64,000 nt of DNA from an uncultured bacterium (GCA_947063875.1 CAMSTY010000005.1:27281-91280), one strand, 5' to 3'. Shown: positions 42,274-51,456, counted from the stretch's first letter. Program-made: numbers and translations. Notes: generated by a model from the letters alone, not told the origin.

Positions 42274-42645
42274 TTAGTTCATGGTAGCAAGGGTTGCACC
42301 TGGCTCTACGGAATCTCCGACCGCCGCATTAATGCTGGCAATTGTTCCATCCTGGGGAGCTACGATATCATTCTCCATCTTCATGGCCTCAAGAACCATG
42401 ATCACATCGCCCTTCTTCACGGCCTGTCCGCCCGTAGCCTTCACCGCCAGGATCTTGCCCGGCATGGGAGCCGTCACGGCCACAGAACCCTGTGCCCCTG
42501 CCGGAGCCGCCGCCTTCGGAGCTGCCTTGGGCGCCGACGCTCTCGGGGCCGCCTTCGGCGCTGCTGCCGGCGCTCCCGTGGATGCACCCTCTTCTACCGT
42601 CACTTCATAAACGTTGCCATTGACTGTAATTGTATAATTCTTCAT
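42274..42645 (-). CDS. Biotin carrier protein of the decarboxylase
   Basis: 123 aa. An N-terminal region (MKNYTITVNGNVYEVTVEEG), an Ala/Pro-rich flexible linker (about 23-52), and a biotinyl domain with EAMKMEND (biotin Lys in MKM). It shuttles carboxybiotin between the two carboxyltransferases and the beta subunit. It corresponds to GcdC/MmdC or the 1.3S subunit of transcarboxylase. Confidence 0.95.
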   Translation of the reverse strand: MKNYTITVNGNVYEVTVEEGASTGAPAAAPKAAPRASAPKAAPKAAAPAGAQGSVAVTAPMPGKILAVKATGGQAVKKGDVIMVLEAMKMENDIVAPQDGTIASINAAVGDSVEPGATLATMN

Positions 42646-42675
42646 ATCCAGAATCCTCCTGTTCTTCTATATGGT

Positions 42676-43449
42676 TTATGCCCTTTTCCACTTTGCTCCC
42701 GGCACACGCTTAATCGAACGCACTACCAGGCCATCTGCGGAAGTATTGTCAAAAGCTGCGATTGCCGCAGTAATCACCGCTACCAGTTCCAGGTCATCGG
42801 TCAGATCCTCTTCCACCACCGCTGCCGGCGCCGGAGCCGCTGCGGGCGCCGGAACTGCTGCGGGCGCCGATACCTTCGCCCTGTTTTCAAAATTGTTGAT
42901 AAACTTAAAGCAGCTGATAATCAAGGAAATGAAAATCAGCACCAAAAATACGGTACCCATACCCATCAATGTATTCATGCCGGCCTTTTCCAGCTTCTCG
43001 ACGGTGCTGTATTCCGGCGTGAAGGAAAAAGATGTCGGGACCGGTATCCCGTCAGCGCCGTCCTCATAAAATGCCTTGAACTCCACCCTGCGGTTCGCAA
43101 AACTGGCGTTCACAATACACTCATAGCCGCCGTCCTCTGTCAGATCCGCCTCGCTGGAAATCACTTCCACAAAGTCACCGGTATCTTTCATAACACTTTT
43201 CCTGGATGAGAACAAACCTGCCATCACCAGGTCTTTCTCCTTGATTGCCGATGCTTCTGCCTCCTCGATCTTTTCAGCCGGAATCTCAACGCACAATTCC
43301 AGGAATCCCTCAGTCAAATCGCAGATCGCCTTTGCCTGCTGCTCTTCCAGCTTCTCCGTCTCTGCCTCCGCCGCAGAACACGCCGACAAGGCAAACAGGG
43401 CAAACGCCATGAATACCATTAACCATAATCGTTTCCTAATCTGTTTCAT
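42676..43449 (-). CDS. OadG-family gamma subunit fused to an extracytoplasmic lipoprotein-like domain
   Basis: 257 aa from ATG 43449, with GAGGTG 8 nt upstream; the ORF-track start at 43455 is a GTG. It begins with a lipoprotein-type signal (LFALSACSAAEAE), then about 120 residues of extracellular sequence with predicted beta structure, then a single transmembrane helix (about 162-182, MGMGTVFLVLIFISLIIS), an Ala/Pro linker and a cytoplasmic tail (DDLELVAVITAAIAAF ... SIKRVPGAKW) as in OadG subunits. Typical OadG is 80-120 aa, so the N-terminal part is an addition. OadG stabilises the complex and binds the alpha subunit. Confidence 0.8.
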   Translation of the reverse strand: MKQIRKRLWLMVFMAFALFALSACSAAEAETEKLEEQQAKAICDLTEGFLELCVEIPAEKIEEAEASAIKEKDLVMAGLFSSRKSVMKDTGDFVEVISSEADLTEDGGYECIVNASFANRRVEFKAFYEDGADGIPVPTSFSFTPEYSTVEKLEKAGMNTLMGMGTVFLVLIFISLIISCFKFINNFENRAKVSAPAAVPAPAAAPAPAAVVEEDLTDDLELVAVITAAIAAFDNTSADGLVVRSIKRVPGAKWKRA

Positions 43450-43466
43450 ATACACGTCACCTCATT

Positions 43467-44921
43467 CTAGACCGTTCCGTGTTTTCTGTCCGGTCGGTCC
43501 TCTCTCTTGGTAAACAGCATCTCAAATGCAGCAATCACACGTTTTCTGGTATCACATGCCTCAATAATGTCGTCCACATACCCCCTTCTGGCAGCCGCCT
43601 GCGCGCTGGACTGCAGATCACGGTACAGAGTCGCTTTCTCATTAATCAAAGCCAGGCTGTCATCGGCCTTGGCCAGTTCATCGGCATACATAATCTTCGC
43701 GGCTGCCGTCGGGTCCATCATACCGATCGAGGCATCCGGCCATGCGTAGACTATATCCGCACCGATGGACTTGCTGTTCATGGTCAGGTAAGCGGTGCCA
43801 TAAGCCTCGCCTACAATCACGGATACTTTGGGAACGCTGGCATTGGCAAATGCAAAAGTCAGGCGCCCCGCAGTCTTTGCAATCTTGCGTTCCGTACATT
43901 TGCTGGCCTTATAACCCTTTACGTTCACCAGCGTCAGAATCGGAATATTGAATGCGTCGCAGAAGGAAACAAACTTCTCCGCCTTCTCGCAGCCGTGGGA
44001 AGTAAGGACTGCCTCATACTCGGCGTCCTTTACGCCGTTCTCCCCGTAAAGTTCCGTGCGGTTGGCCACGCAGCCGATCGTGCTGCCGTTCAGGCGGATA
44101 AAACCGGTCACCATGGACGGGTCATACGCTTTCTTTACCTCCAGGAAAAATCCGTTGTCCGAAATCTGCTGCAACGCGATATCTGTAGCCCCTGCGCAGT
44201 TCTCCAGACTGGCGCAGACGCGGTTCAAATCATCTTCACACTCGCTGTAGGATATATCGTCCTCATTATTTGCCGGAAGAATCGTAATCAGGGTGCGGAT
44301 CTGATCCAGAAGCGCCGCCTCATCCCCGACAAAATCCACCAGGCCGGTATCCCCGCTCTGGAAACCCGCGCTCGAAGTGTCGCATTTCTCAATACGGTTG
44401 CCCTCAAGGGCATTGGGAGAATTGACAAAAAGTTTTGCTTTCTTTTCTTCCATGAAAATGAAATCCGCCATTGCGGAAGATACGGCCATTCCGCCTCCGC
44501 AGGTGCCGAACACGGCTGCAATCTGAGGAATCACGCCGGAAGCCATCGCCTGGCTTAAATACATCTGGCCAAAACCGTTCAGCGCATCGGTTGCTTCCTG
44601 AAGACGCAGGCCCGCGCAGTCGATCAGCCCGATCACCGGCGCCCCCATCTTCATCGCCATGGAATAAATGTTAGAAATTTTCTTTGCATGCATCTCACCC
44701 AGGGAACCTCCCAGTACGGAAGCATCCTGACTGTACACATACACAAGGCCCCCGTCGATGGTCCCGTAACCGGTGACCACACCATCTGCAGGAGTTTCCT
44801 TGTCAGCCATGTTGAAATCGGTCGCTCTTGCAGTAATGTAAGAACCCACTTCAACAAAACTGTTCTCATCAAGCAGTGCGTTGATTCTGCTACTTGCTGA
44901 CGTTTGTGCTGAATTACTCAT
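43467..44921 (-). CDS. MmdA/12S-like acyl-CoA carboxyltransferase
   Basis: 484 aa, crotonase-fold carboxyltransferase with two related halves. Seen: LVYVYSQDASVLGGSLGEMHAKKI (N-terminal half), FGTCGGGMAVSSAMADF, and in the C-terminal half NVKGYKASK, VIVGEAYGTAYLTMNSKS and DIVYAWPDASIGMMDPTAAAKIMY. It transfers CO2 between biotin and an acyl-CoA such as methylmalonyl-CoA/propionyl-CoA or glutaconyl-CoA. It is somewhat shorter and more diverged than classical MmdA, so the substrate is uncertain. ATG 44921 has GGAGG 8 nt upstream; first gene of the operon. Confidence 0.85.
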   Translation of the reverse strand: MSNSAQTSASSRINALLDENSFVEVGSYITARATDFNMADKETPADGVVTGYGTIDGGLVYVYSQDASVLGGSLGEMHAKKISNIYSMAMKMGAPVIGLIDCAGLRLQEATDALNGFGQMYLSQAMASGVIPQIAAVFGTCGGGMAVSSAMADFIFMEEKKAKLFVNSPNALEGNRIEKCDTSSAGFQSGDTGLVDFVGDEAALLDQIRTLITILPANNEDDISYSECEDDLNRVCASLENCAGATDIALQQISDNGFFLEVKKAYDPSMVTGFIRLNGSTIGCVANRTELYGENGVKDAEYEAVLTSHGCEKAEKFVSFCDAFNIPILTLVNVKGYKASKCTERKIAKTAGRLTFAFANASVPKVSVIVGEAYGTAYLTMNSKSIGADIVYAWPDASIGMMDPTAAAKIMYADELAKADDSLALINEKATLYRDLQSSAQAAARRGYVDDIIEACDTRKRVIAAFEMLFTKREDRPDRKHGTV

Positions 44922-44949
44922 TTTGCAATCCTCCATTTTAAAATATTGA

Positions 44950-45040
44950 CGGCATTGTCTGTATTGTTAAACTTTTGACAATGTGCCGTATAGTAACTCC
45001 AAATTTCTGCCGATTATAATTGTATAATTTTATTGGACAA
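44950..45040 (-). promoter_or_regulatory. Promoter and leader dyad of the carboxylase operon
   Basis: Minus-strand TTGTCC (45035-45040), a 16-nt spacer and TATAAT (45013-45018). An alternative overlapping pair is TTGAAT with TACAAT. Downstream, an inverted repeat CGGCAC-ATTGTC / GACAAT-GCCG (44977-44988 with 44950-44959) could form a leader stem. Confidence 0.6.
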
Positions 45041-45093
45041 AATTCAAGCTGTTTTTGCACTTTTTTCAAAAACCGGCAAATTTTTCTCTTTCC

Positions 45094-46428
45094 TTATCTC
45101 GTGTCCGGCAAAAACAGCTGCCAGACCTGTTTTGCACAATACCAAAAGTCCCGGCGTTCGACACCATGATCCGCATAAAGCGGATAGCTGCGGATTGTCC
45201 TGCCATCCAAAAGATACGAGATATGTCCGATCATTTCTCCCTCTTCCACCGGCGCCTTCAGGCTGTCCGGAAGTTGTGCGCGCATTTCCAAAGACTCCTC
45301 ATCTGCCAGCAAAAGCTTTAAGTGCCTCTCATTTTCCTCCAGTCTGACCACAGGCTTTACGGCCGCCTCTCCGGTCCCTTCTGTCACCCCTTCTGCCACG
45401 GGCAGCTCTTTTAGATCCGGTTCCACACAGACTTCACGGTAATGAAACCTTTTTTTCCCATAGCCAAACAGTTCCCGGGCATCTTCCCACTTGTAGGTTT
45501 TATGCGGCGGCCAGCCGCTGCCAAGCAATGCCAGCACATAGGTCCTGCCGTCATCTTCCAACGCTGCCACATAAGAATAGCCCGCCCCGCCGGTAAATCC
45601 CGTCTTCCCGCTCAGCAACCCCTCCATTGTGGACAATAGCGCATTATGGTTGACACAGGAAAACGATCGTTTTCCCTCCACATCCGTGAACGCGTAATTG
45701 GCTGTGCGGGTAATTTCCAAAAACTCCTCCCGCCTGGGCGACTCCCGGATGCAGTAACGCATCAGGAAGGCCAAATCCCTGGCCGTCGTGCCATGCGTAT
45801 ATTCCTGCCCGTCCGGCGCCGTGTAGGTCCGGTCAAGGCCGTTCGGCGTCAGAAAGCAGGTATCATAGCATCCCAGATCCCTGGCTTTTTGATTCATCAT
45901 CTCTGAAAACCCCTCCACGCTGCCGCCGATTTGTTCGGCAATCATGACGGCCGTATCGTTATGAGATTCCAGCATCAGGGAATACAGCAGGTCCTTCAGA
46001 TAAAACCGTGTCCCTTTCCTGGCGCCCAGATGAACCTTGGGCTGGGAAGCCGCGGTTTCCGACACCGTGCAGACATCGGAAAAACTTCCGTTCTCCAGGG
46101 CCAGAATACAAGTCATGATCTTTGTGGTACTGGCCATCGGGCGAAACACATCCCCTTCTTTCTCATAAAGGACCCTCCCGGTATCCCCATCCATCAAAAC
46201 CGCTGACAGGGCATGAAGGTTCAAGGACTCCTCTGACTGCTTTTTTCCCGAAGCTGCTGTTGAGATTATTCCCACATTTGCGCTTTCTGATTCCCTGGAT
46301 ACCTGTACACGCGGCACTTTGGAATATTCTTTCTCTGCCATGTCCGGGACCGCTTTTACGCTCCCCCAAAAAGCAAAGCCGATGGTGATTCCCACCATCA
46401 GCCCATATACCCGGTTCGTTTTCACCAT
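45094..46428 (-). CDS. D-alanyl-D-alanine carboxypeptidase (DacA/PBP5 family, S11)
   Basis: 444 aa. Hydrophobic N-terminal signal or anchor (about 6-24), then peptidase S11: active-site SxxK in MASTTKIMT, SHN in LESHNDTAVMI, and KTG in LSGKTGFTGGAGYSY. It removes the terminal D-Ala of peptidoglycan stem peptides outside the membrane. A C-terminal beta-rich domain and final hydrophobic stretch follow (VEEGEMIGHISYLLDG). The Glu-rich stretch near 360-380 is a linker. Divergent from dinB. Confidence 0.92.
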   Translation of the reverse strand: MVKTNRVYGLMVGITIGFAFWGSVKAVPDMAEKEYSKVPRVQVSRESESANVGIISTAASGKKQSEESLNLHALSAVLMDGDTGRVLYEKEGDVFRPMASTTKIMTCILALENGSFSDVCTVSETAASQPKVHLGARKGTRFYLKDLLYSLMLESHNDTAVMIAEQIGGSVEGFSEMMNQKARDLGCYDTCFLTPNGLDRTYTAPDGQEYTHGTTARDLAFLMRYCIRESPRREEFLEITRTANYAFTDVEGKRSFSCVNHNALLSTMEGLLSGKTGFTGGAGYSYVAALEDDGRTYVLALLGSGWPPHKTYKWEDARELFGYGKKRFHYREVCVEPDLKELPVAEGVTEGTGEAAVKPVVRLEENERHLKLLLADEESLEMRAQLPDSLKAPVEEGEMIGHISYLLDGRTIRSYPLYADHGVERRDFWYCAKQVWQLFLPDTR

Positions 46429-46522
46429 TGTCCTACTCCTGCATATGATTACTCTATCCTATTCCGCCGGAAATATAAATATTCCATGTCCCAAATCCAT
46501 GGCAAAAGGAGAAAAAATATGT

Positions 46523-46528
46523 TATAAT
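46523..46528 (+). promoter_or_regulatory. Extended -10 promoter of dinB
   Basis: TGTTATAAT with TATAAT at 46523-46528, 34 bp before the ATG; no clear -35. Confidence 0.5.
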
Positions 46529-46562
46529 AGGTGATAATCCTTCAGGAAAGGAATCGGTTTTT

Positions 46563-47843
46563 ATGGAACGTAAAAGACTGATCTTTCATATCGATGTCAA
46601 TTCTGCATTCTTAAGCTGGGAATCCGTATACCGGCTGCGGCAAGACCCGCATGCGCTGGATCTGCGCACAATCCCTTCTGCTGTCGGCGGCGACGCCAAA
46701 TCGCGGCACGGAGTTGTGCTGGCAAAGTCCACTCCCGCAAAGAAATTCGGCGTGGTTACCGGGGAACCCCTGGTTCATGCCCTGCGCAAATGTCCGGAAC
46801 TTATGGTCGTTCCCGTCCGTTTTGACCTTTATCAGGAATGCTCACAAAGGCTGATCCGCCTTCTGGAAAGCTACACTCCCACCATCGAAAAATTCAGCAT
46901 TGACGAAGCTTTTCTTGACATGACAGAAACCATTCACCTCTTCGGTGATCCTCAAACAACTGCAGACCGAATCCGCGCACGCATCCGGGAAGAGTTGCAG
47001 TTTACGGTCAACATCGGCATCTCTTCCTGCAAACTCCTGGCCAAAATGGCTTCGGATTTTGAAAAGCCGGACAAAACCCACACCCTGTTTCCGGAAGAAA
47101 TGCCAGATAAGATGTGGCCCCTTCCTTTGCGGGATTTGTTTTTCGTGGGGCGTTCCGCTGCCGACAAGATGAGGCGGATCGGATTGTATACCATCGGCGA
47201 TGTCGCCCGGTGCGACGCAGCGGTTTTAAGGACGCATCTGGGTGATAAATACGGCTCCATGATCCATCGCTATGCCAACGGCATCGATGAGGACCCTGTG
47301 GCCGACCGGGAAGCCGCCAACAAAGGATATGGCAACAGCATCACGCTTCCCCGGGATGTGGCTGATTACGATACCGCCTGTCAGGTGCTGCTGGCGCTGA
47401 GCGAAACCGTCGGCGCCCGCCTCAGAGAAGACCACATCCGATGCAGCTGCATCTGCGTGGAACTGAAAAACTGGCAGTTCGCCACCCAGTCCCATCAGCT
47501 TACCCTGGACACCCCTACCGACTCCACCAGTGTACTGTACCAAAACGCCTGCCGCCTTCTGAGGGAATTCTGGGATCTGACTCCGGTCCGCTTAATCGGC
47601 CTGCGTACCAGCCGGCTGGCAAAGAATTCCTATGAACAAATGAGTCTGTTTGAAAACCGACAGACTCAAAAAATGAAAGAGCTGGAAAAAGCGGTTGACA
47701 AAATCAGAGGAAAATACGGGGTTGACAGCATCAAGCGTGCCAGCTTTCTGAAAGAAAACACCCTGGTAGACCATGCTGTCAGCAAAAAAAAGCATCTCAC
47801 TTCCTGCCAGCAGCAGAGGTATTCGGAGGATAAGCATTCATGA
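46563..47843 (+). CDS. dinB: DNA polymerase IV (Y family)
   Basis: 426-aa translesion polymerase. The N-terminal HIDVNSAFLSWES contains the metal Asp, AKSTPAKKFGVVTGEP the family nucleotide site, and FSIDEAFLDMT the catalytic DE pair. The finger, thumb and little-finger domains follow (NIGISSCKLLAKMASDFEKP, DLFFVGRSAADKMRRIGLYTIGD). No beta-clamp motif was searched in detail. The stop overlaps the DUF1576 gene start as ATGA. No LexA-like site was identified in the short upstream gap. Confidence 0.93.
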   Translation: MERKRLIFHIDVNSAFLSWESVYRLRQDPHALDLRTIPSAVGGDAKSRHGVVLAKSTPAKKFGVVTGEPLVHALRKCPELMVVPVRFDLYQECSQRLIRLLESYTPTIEKFSIDEAFLDMTETIHLFGDPQTTADRIRARIREELQFTVNIGISSCKLLAKMASDFEKPDKTHTLFPEEMPDKMWPLPLRDLFFVGRSAADKMRRIGLYTIGDVARCDAAVLRTHLGDKYGSMIHRYANGIDEDPVADREAANKGYGNSITLPRDVADYDTACQVLLALSETVGARLREDHIRCSCICVELKNWQFATQSHQLTLDTPTDSTSVLYQNACRLLREFWDLTPVRLIGLRTSRLAKNSYEQMSLFENRQTQKMKELEKAVDKIRGKYGVDSIKRASFLKENTLVDHAVSKKKHLTSCQQQRYSEDKHS

Positions 47844-49336
47844 CACAAAAGAATTTCACGAACAGCCAGATTATCAACGGTATTGCACTGGGGGGTTCCC
47901 TGTTTTTTCTCGTCTCTGCCTTTACCGCTTCCATCTATACCGGAGAATGGGGCAAGGTATTCCTCAACTGGTACCAGATCATGATTACCCCCTGCCCGCT
48001 TGTAACCGACTATTTTGAGATCGGCGGCCTGGCCAGCGCCATGCTCAACGCCGGCGCCTGCGGCCTGGCCTGTTCCCTGTTTATGCTGTTCCTGAAGGGG
48101 GATTCTCAAGCCAACACCCTGGCAGGATATTTCCTGGTGGTGGCACACTGTTTTTATGGCCTCAATTTTCTCAATATGTGGCCTTGTTTTCTGGCGCCCT
48201 TTTTATATTTGCATCAAAAAAAGCTGAACTTCAAGGGCAACCTGCATATCTGCATGTTTGCCACTTCCTTCAGCCCTTTTATCAGCGAACTTCTGCTCCG
48301 TTATACCCAGCGCGGCAGTTTTATCTTCGGGCGGCTGCAGCTGAATGCCTCCGGCCTCCTGCTGGCGTTTCTTTTCAGCCTGATGCTTGGATTTGTCATC
48401 CCTGCCATCCTCCCCGGCGCACACGCCTGGCATAAAGGCTACAACCTCTATAACGGCGGCCTGGCATTCGGATTGTTCGGGTTTTTCCTGTTTAACTTTT
48501 TTTTCCGTACCATGGGGCTCTCCCCGCACCAGACGATTTCTCACATCAACCCTATCTATGAATCCTTTGGCCGCTCTTACCGGCTGTATGCCAATTTATT
48601 TTTTCTTGCTATTTTTGCCGTCTGCCTTCTGGCCGGCTATCTTTTAAACGGCAAAAGTTTTCATGGGTATCGGCAGCTGATGAAGGATACCGGACATGCG
48701 AGCAATTTTTCCGAAAAATATGGGATGCCTGTCTGCCTGATCAATATCGGCTGCCACGGAACCCTGTTTTTGCTCTATCTCAATCTGACCATTTTCTTTA
48801 CGGAAGGCGTGGGTTTCACCGGCCCTACGATCGGGGTCGTAATCGCATCCTTAACCTTTACCGCCATGGGGCAGCACCCCAAAAACGTATGGCCTATCCT
48901 CTTAGGCTATCAGATTCTCTATATTGTCACCAGCTTCCTCTGCTATACCGACGGCAGGCAGCTGGCCTGGTCTTTATCCACCCAGGGTTATATCAACGGG
49001 GTTGCCTTTGCCACCGGATTGTGCCCGATCGTGGGGCGCTACGGCATCCGTGCCGGCATTGTGGCCGGTTTTATGTGCGCCTCCATGTGTACGGCAACCA
49101 GCGCCCTCCACGGCGGCTTTGTCCTTTACAACGGGGGGCTCACCACCGGCATCACCGCCCTTATCCTGCTTCCCATCCTGGAACATTACCAGCCCCATGC
49201 CCGCCAGGAGATCAAATCGCAGGCCTCCAATTTTCGGACTATGATCGCTCTGGTAGACGATCTTTCGCAGGAAGTCCGCCATGCCCACGATGAGATCAGT
49301 TATGGCAGCTATGACGGCTTCGACGACCCGTACTGA
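47840..49336 (+). CDS. DUF1576-family integral membrane protein
   Basis: 498 aa with about twelve hydrophobic helices. Family-like segments are MTQKNFTNSQIINGIALGGSL, FEIGGLASAMLNAGACGLAC, HKGYNLYNGGLAFGLFGFFL and GGFVLYNGGLTTGITALILL, showing an internal duplication (YNGGLAFG / YNGGLTTG). The function is unknown. The start overlaps dinB (ATGA) with GGAGGA upstream, so both are in one operon. The 3' end overlaps the convergent methyltransferase gene by 28 bp. Confidence 0.88.
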   Translation: MTQKNFTNSQIINGIALGGSLFFLVSAFTASIYTGEWGKVFLNWYQIMITPCPLVTDYFEIGGLASAMLNAGACGLACSLFMLFLKGDSQANTLAGYFLVVAHCFYGLNFLNMWPCFLAPFLYLHQKKLNFKGNLHICMFATSFSPFISELLLRYTQRGSFIFGRLQLNASGLLLAFLFSLMLGFVIPAILPGAHAWHKGYNLYNGGLAFGLFGFFLFNFFFRTMGLSPHQTISHINPIYESFGRSYRLYANLFFLAIFAVCLLAGYLLNGKSFHGYRQLMKDTGHASNFSEKYGMPVCLINIGCHGTLFLLYLNLTIFFTEGVGFTGPTIGVVIASLTFTAMGQHPKNVWPILLGYQILYIVTSFLCYTDGRQLAWSLSTQGYINGVAFATGLCPIVGRYGIRAGIVAGFMCASMCTATSALHGGFVLYNGGLTTGITALILLPILEHYQPHARQEIKSQASNFRTMIALVDDLSQEVRHAHDEISYGSYDGFDDPY

Positions 49337-50790
49337 ATCCTCAGGCCCTTGGGATAATGATTTTTTACCACATTCCCGGCCTGCTTCCCCCAGCCTATGG
49401 GATAAGGGCCCACGCATACCAAAACCCATCCTTTTCCTTCCTCATGGGTGACCAATGTTCCTCCTGAGAGATATTCCCGTGCCTGCTCTTTGTCCGCATC
49501 CAGGCAAAGAACCCTTTTTACCTGGTGTGCAGCCAGTGCAAGAGCCAGCGCATGGGACGGTTCAAACCGGTTCTTTTTGATGGTTCCCAGATGCAGGCCC
49601 GGCCGGATTACCCGGAGTCCGTCAAGATCCGGCATCTCTTTTGGCATCCGATAAACCTGTTCCCCAAATGCCACAAGCCGGTCCTCATCGAATGCCATCT
49701 CCTCTCTTTTTATCCGGAAAGCTTCTTCCGGAGAAAGAAGTTCCTCAAAAAATTCTGACAAAAGCTTTCTCCCTGCCTTATCTTTCCAGCTACTGCGCCC
49801 GTTCTTCTTTGTCTTTCTTTTCTCTGTTTCTGCCCTGTCCGTCTCTTTCTGCTTTTCCAGCAGCGCCAGAAAATGTCCCTCTCCCTCCGCCAGATGCGGC
49901 CAGATCCGAAACGTGTCCGCAATCTGCGGACAGTCCCCGCCGCTCCACTCCGCCCGGCCTGCCGACAGTCCCGAAAGCCTGTGCCCTTGTTTCTGCTTCA
50001 CCACCGAAAATTCCGGATGATTCCCTACAAACCTTCGGATCTGCATTTCATTTTCTTCCGGTGAAAACGTACAGGTGGAATAAATCAGCCTTCCTCCCGG
50101 CCTCAGCATCTTAGCGGCATTTTCCAGAATCGCCTGCTGCCTGGCCGCACACAAATGCACGTTTTCCACGCTCCATTCCTCTCTTGCTTCCAGGTCTTTA
50201 CGGAACATCCCTTCCCCGGAACAGGGGGCGTCAACCACGATTTTATCGAAAAATTCCGGAAACGCCTCCGCAAGATAAGCGGAATCCTCATTCGTCACCA
50301 CCGCATTGGCAACCCCCATCCGCTCCATATTCCGCGACAGGATTTTGGCGCGGCCGGGATGAATCTCATTGCTGACCAAAAACCCCTTTCCCGCCAGCCT
50401 CGATGCAATGTGGCTGCTTTTCCCGCCAGGCGCCGCACACAGATCCAGCACTCGTTCCCCCGGCTGCGGATTCAGCAAGGAAACCACCGCCATTGCGCTC
50501 GGCTCCTGAATATAGTAAACCCCTGCCTCATGAAACGGATGGAGTCCCGGGCGCGCCGTCTTACAATAGTAAAATCCCTCTTTGCACCACGGCACCGGGC
50601 GCAGTCCGAACCTGTCCTGATTCTGCTGATACCATTCATCCGTCTTTGCCTTTATGGTATTGAGACGAAGGCCCAACGACCGCTCCTTCCCGTAGCTTTT
50701 CATAAAATCCGGATACTCTTTTGCCAGCAGACGTTCCATTTTCCGGGCAAACTCTGCCGGCAGGCTTGCAAAGATCTGATCGGTCTCCAT
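49309..50790 (-). CDS. RsmF/YebU-like rRNA m5C methyltransferase, paralog 2
   Basis: About 493 aa from ATG 50790 (METDQIFASLPAEFARKM), with AAGGAGG 9 nt upstream; the ORF-track start at 50925 lies in a leader. Same architecture as the enzyme at 14.5 kb: VLDLCAAPGGKS, DAPCSGEGMFRK, YSTCTF, a charged linker (RAETEKRKTKKNGRSSWK) and a C-terminal PUA-like domain (RVIRPGLHLGTIKKNRF). It methylates a cytosine in rRNA. The two paralogs presumably have different target sites; which is which cannot be told. Confidence 0.88.
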   Translation of the reverse strand: METDQIFASLPAEFARKMERLLAKEYPDFMKSYGKERSLGLRLNTIKAKTDEWYQQNQDRFGLRPVPWCKEGFYYCKTARPGLHPFHEAGVYYIQEPSAMAVVSLLNPQPGERVLDLCAAPGGKSSHIASRLAGKGFLVSNEIHPGRAKILSRNMERMGVANAVVTNEDSAYLAEAFPEFFDKIVVDAPCSGEGMFRKDLEAREEWSVENVHLCAARQQAILENAAKMLRPGGRLIYSTCTFSPEENEMQIRRFVGNHPEFSVVKQKQGHRLSGLSAGRAEWSGGDCPQIADTFRIWPHLAEGEGHFLALLEKQKETDRAETEKRKTKKNGRSSWKDKAGRKLLSEFFEELLSPEEAFRIKREEMAFDEDRLVAFGEQVYRMPKEMPDLDGLRVIRPGLHLGTIKKNRFEPSHALALALAAHQVKRVLCLDADKEQAREYLSGGTLVTHEEGKGWVLVCVGPYPIGWGKQAGNVVKNHYPKGLRIQYGSSKPS

Positions 50791-50890
50791 CCCCTGTTCC
50801 TCCTTTTTCTCATTCCACAGCCGGCATTCCTGCCTCTTCGTCCGGCACCGTGCGGCCCTGGCACATTTTGCCGGATGCTCCATTAATATG

Positions 50891-50922
50891 AAAAAGCCAC
50901 GCATCCCGACGGACCCGTGGCT
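50891..50922 (-). terminator. Terminator after the DUF6465-like gene
   Basis: Minus-strand AGCCACG (50916-50922) and CGTGGCT (50895-50901) with a 14-nt loop, then TTTTC. Confidence 0.8.
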
Positions 50923-50930
50923 CATTCATG

Positions 50931-51332
50931 TTACTGGAACAACTCGATCTTATTATCGCCCTGAGAGTCGTCGCCGTTCACCACATAGTAAGCGGCCTTC
51001 TCTTCCGGCTTAATGTATACCTCGACAGTTTTGATCTCCACACCTTTGTTCTTTGACTTGTATGCCTTGATGGCGGCTGCAACAACATCATTCGCCACAA
51101 CCTCATCCATGCCATACTGGATCACTACGGACTGCTTCGGCTCTGCCTTCTTCGCTGCCGGCTTCTTTACCTCAGCTTTTGCCTCAGTCTTTGTCTCAAC
51201 CTTCTTCTCCACTTTTTTCGCAGTTCCTTCTGCCGGGGCCTTGACATCCGACTTACGTCCTCTGGTCTTTTTTTCTACCGGTGCAGCAGCAGTCTCTGTC
51301 ACAGTTACTGCCCTCTTATTTACCTCTGTCAT
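50931..51332 (-). CDS. DUF6465-like Lys/Ala-rich small protein
   Basis: 133 aa from ATG 51332, with GAGGAGG 5 nt upstream. The N-terminal half is histone-like (Lys/Ala/Glu-rich: TAAAPVEKKTRGRKSDVKA and KPAAKKAEPK); the C-terminal half is a folded domain (VVIQYGMDEVVANDVVAAAIKAYK ... VEVYIKPEEKAAYYVVNGDD). This matches a Clostridial family listed as DUF6465. Nucleic-acid binding by the basic part is possible (inference). It is transcribed alone, with its own terminator. Confidence 0.8.
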   Translation of the reverse strand: MTEVNKRAVTVTETAAAPVEKKTRGRKSDVKAPAEGTAKKVEKKVETKTEAKAEVKKPAAKKAEPKQSVVIQYGMDEVVANDVVAAAIKAYKSKNKGVEIKTVEVYIKPEEKAAYYVVNGDDSQGDNKIELFQ

Positions 51333-51456
51333 TTTTTCCTCCTCATTCCTTTCGGAAACGATATCTCTATCCGATATCTTTTTCATTTCATAATTATGTC
51401 ATTCCCTGCTGCTTTATGGCATTATAAATCTATTTGCTTCGTTTGTCAATCAATTT

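Noticed and set aside
41170-43209. 679-codon plus-strand ORF opposite oadB, the biotin-carrier gene and oadG
   Set aside because: It is antisense to well-recognised genes and rich in His/Arg/Cys/Ser, typical of a shadow frame in GC-rich third positions.
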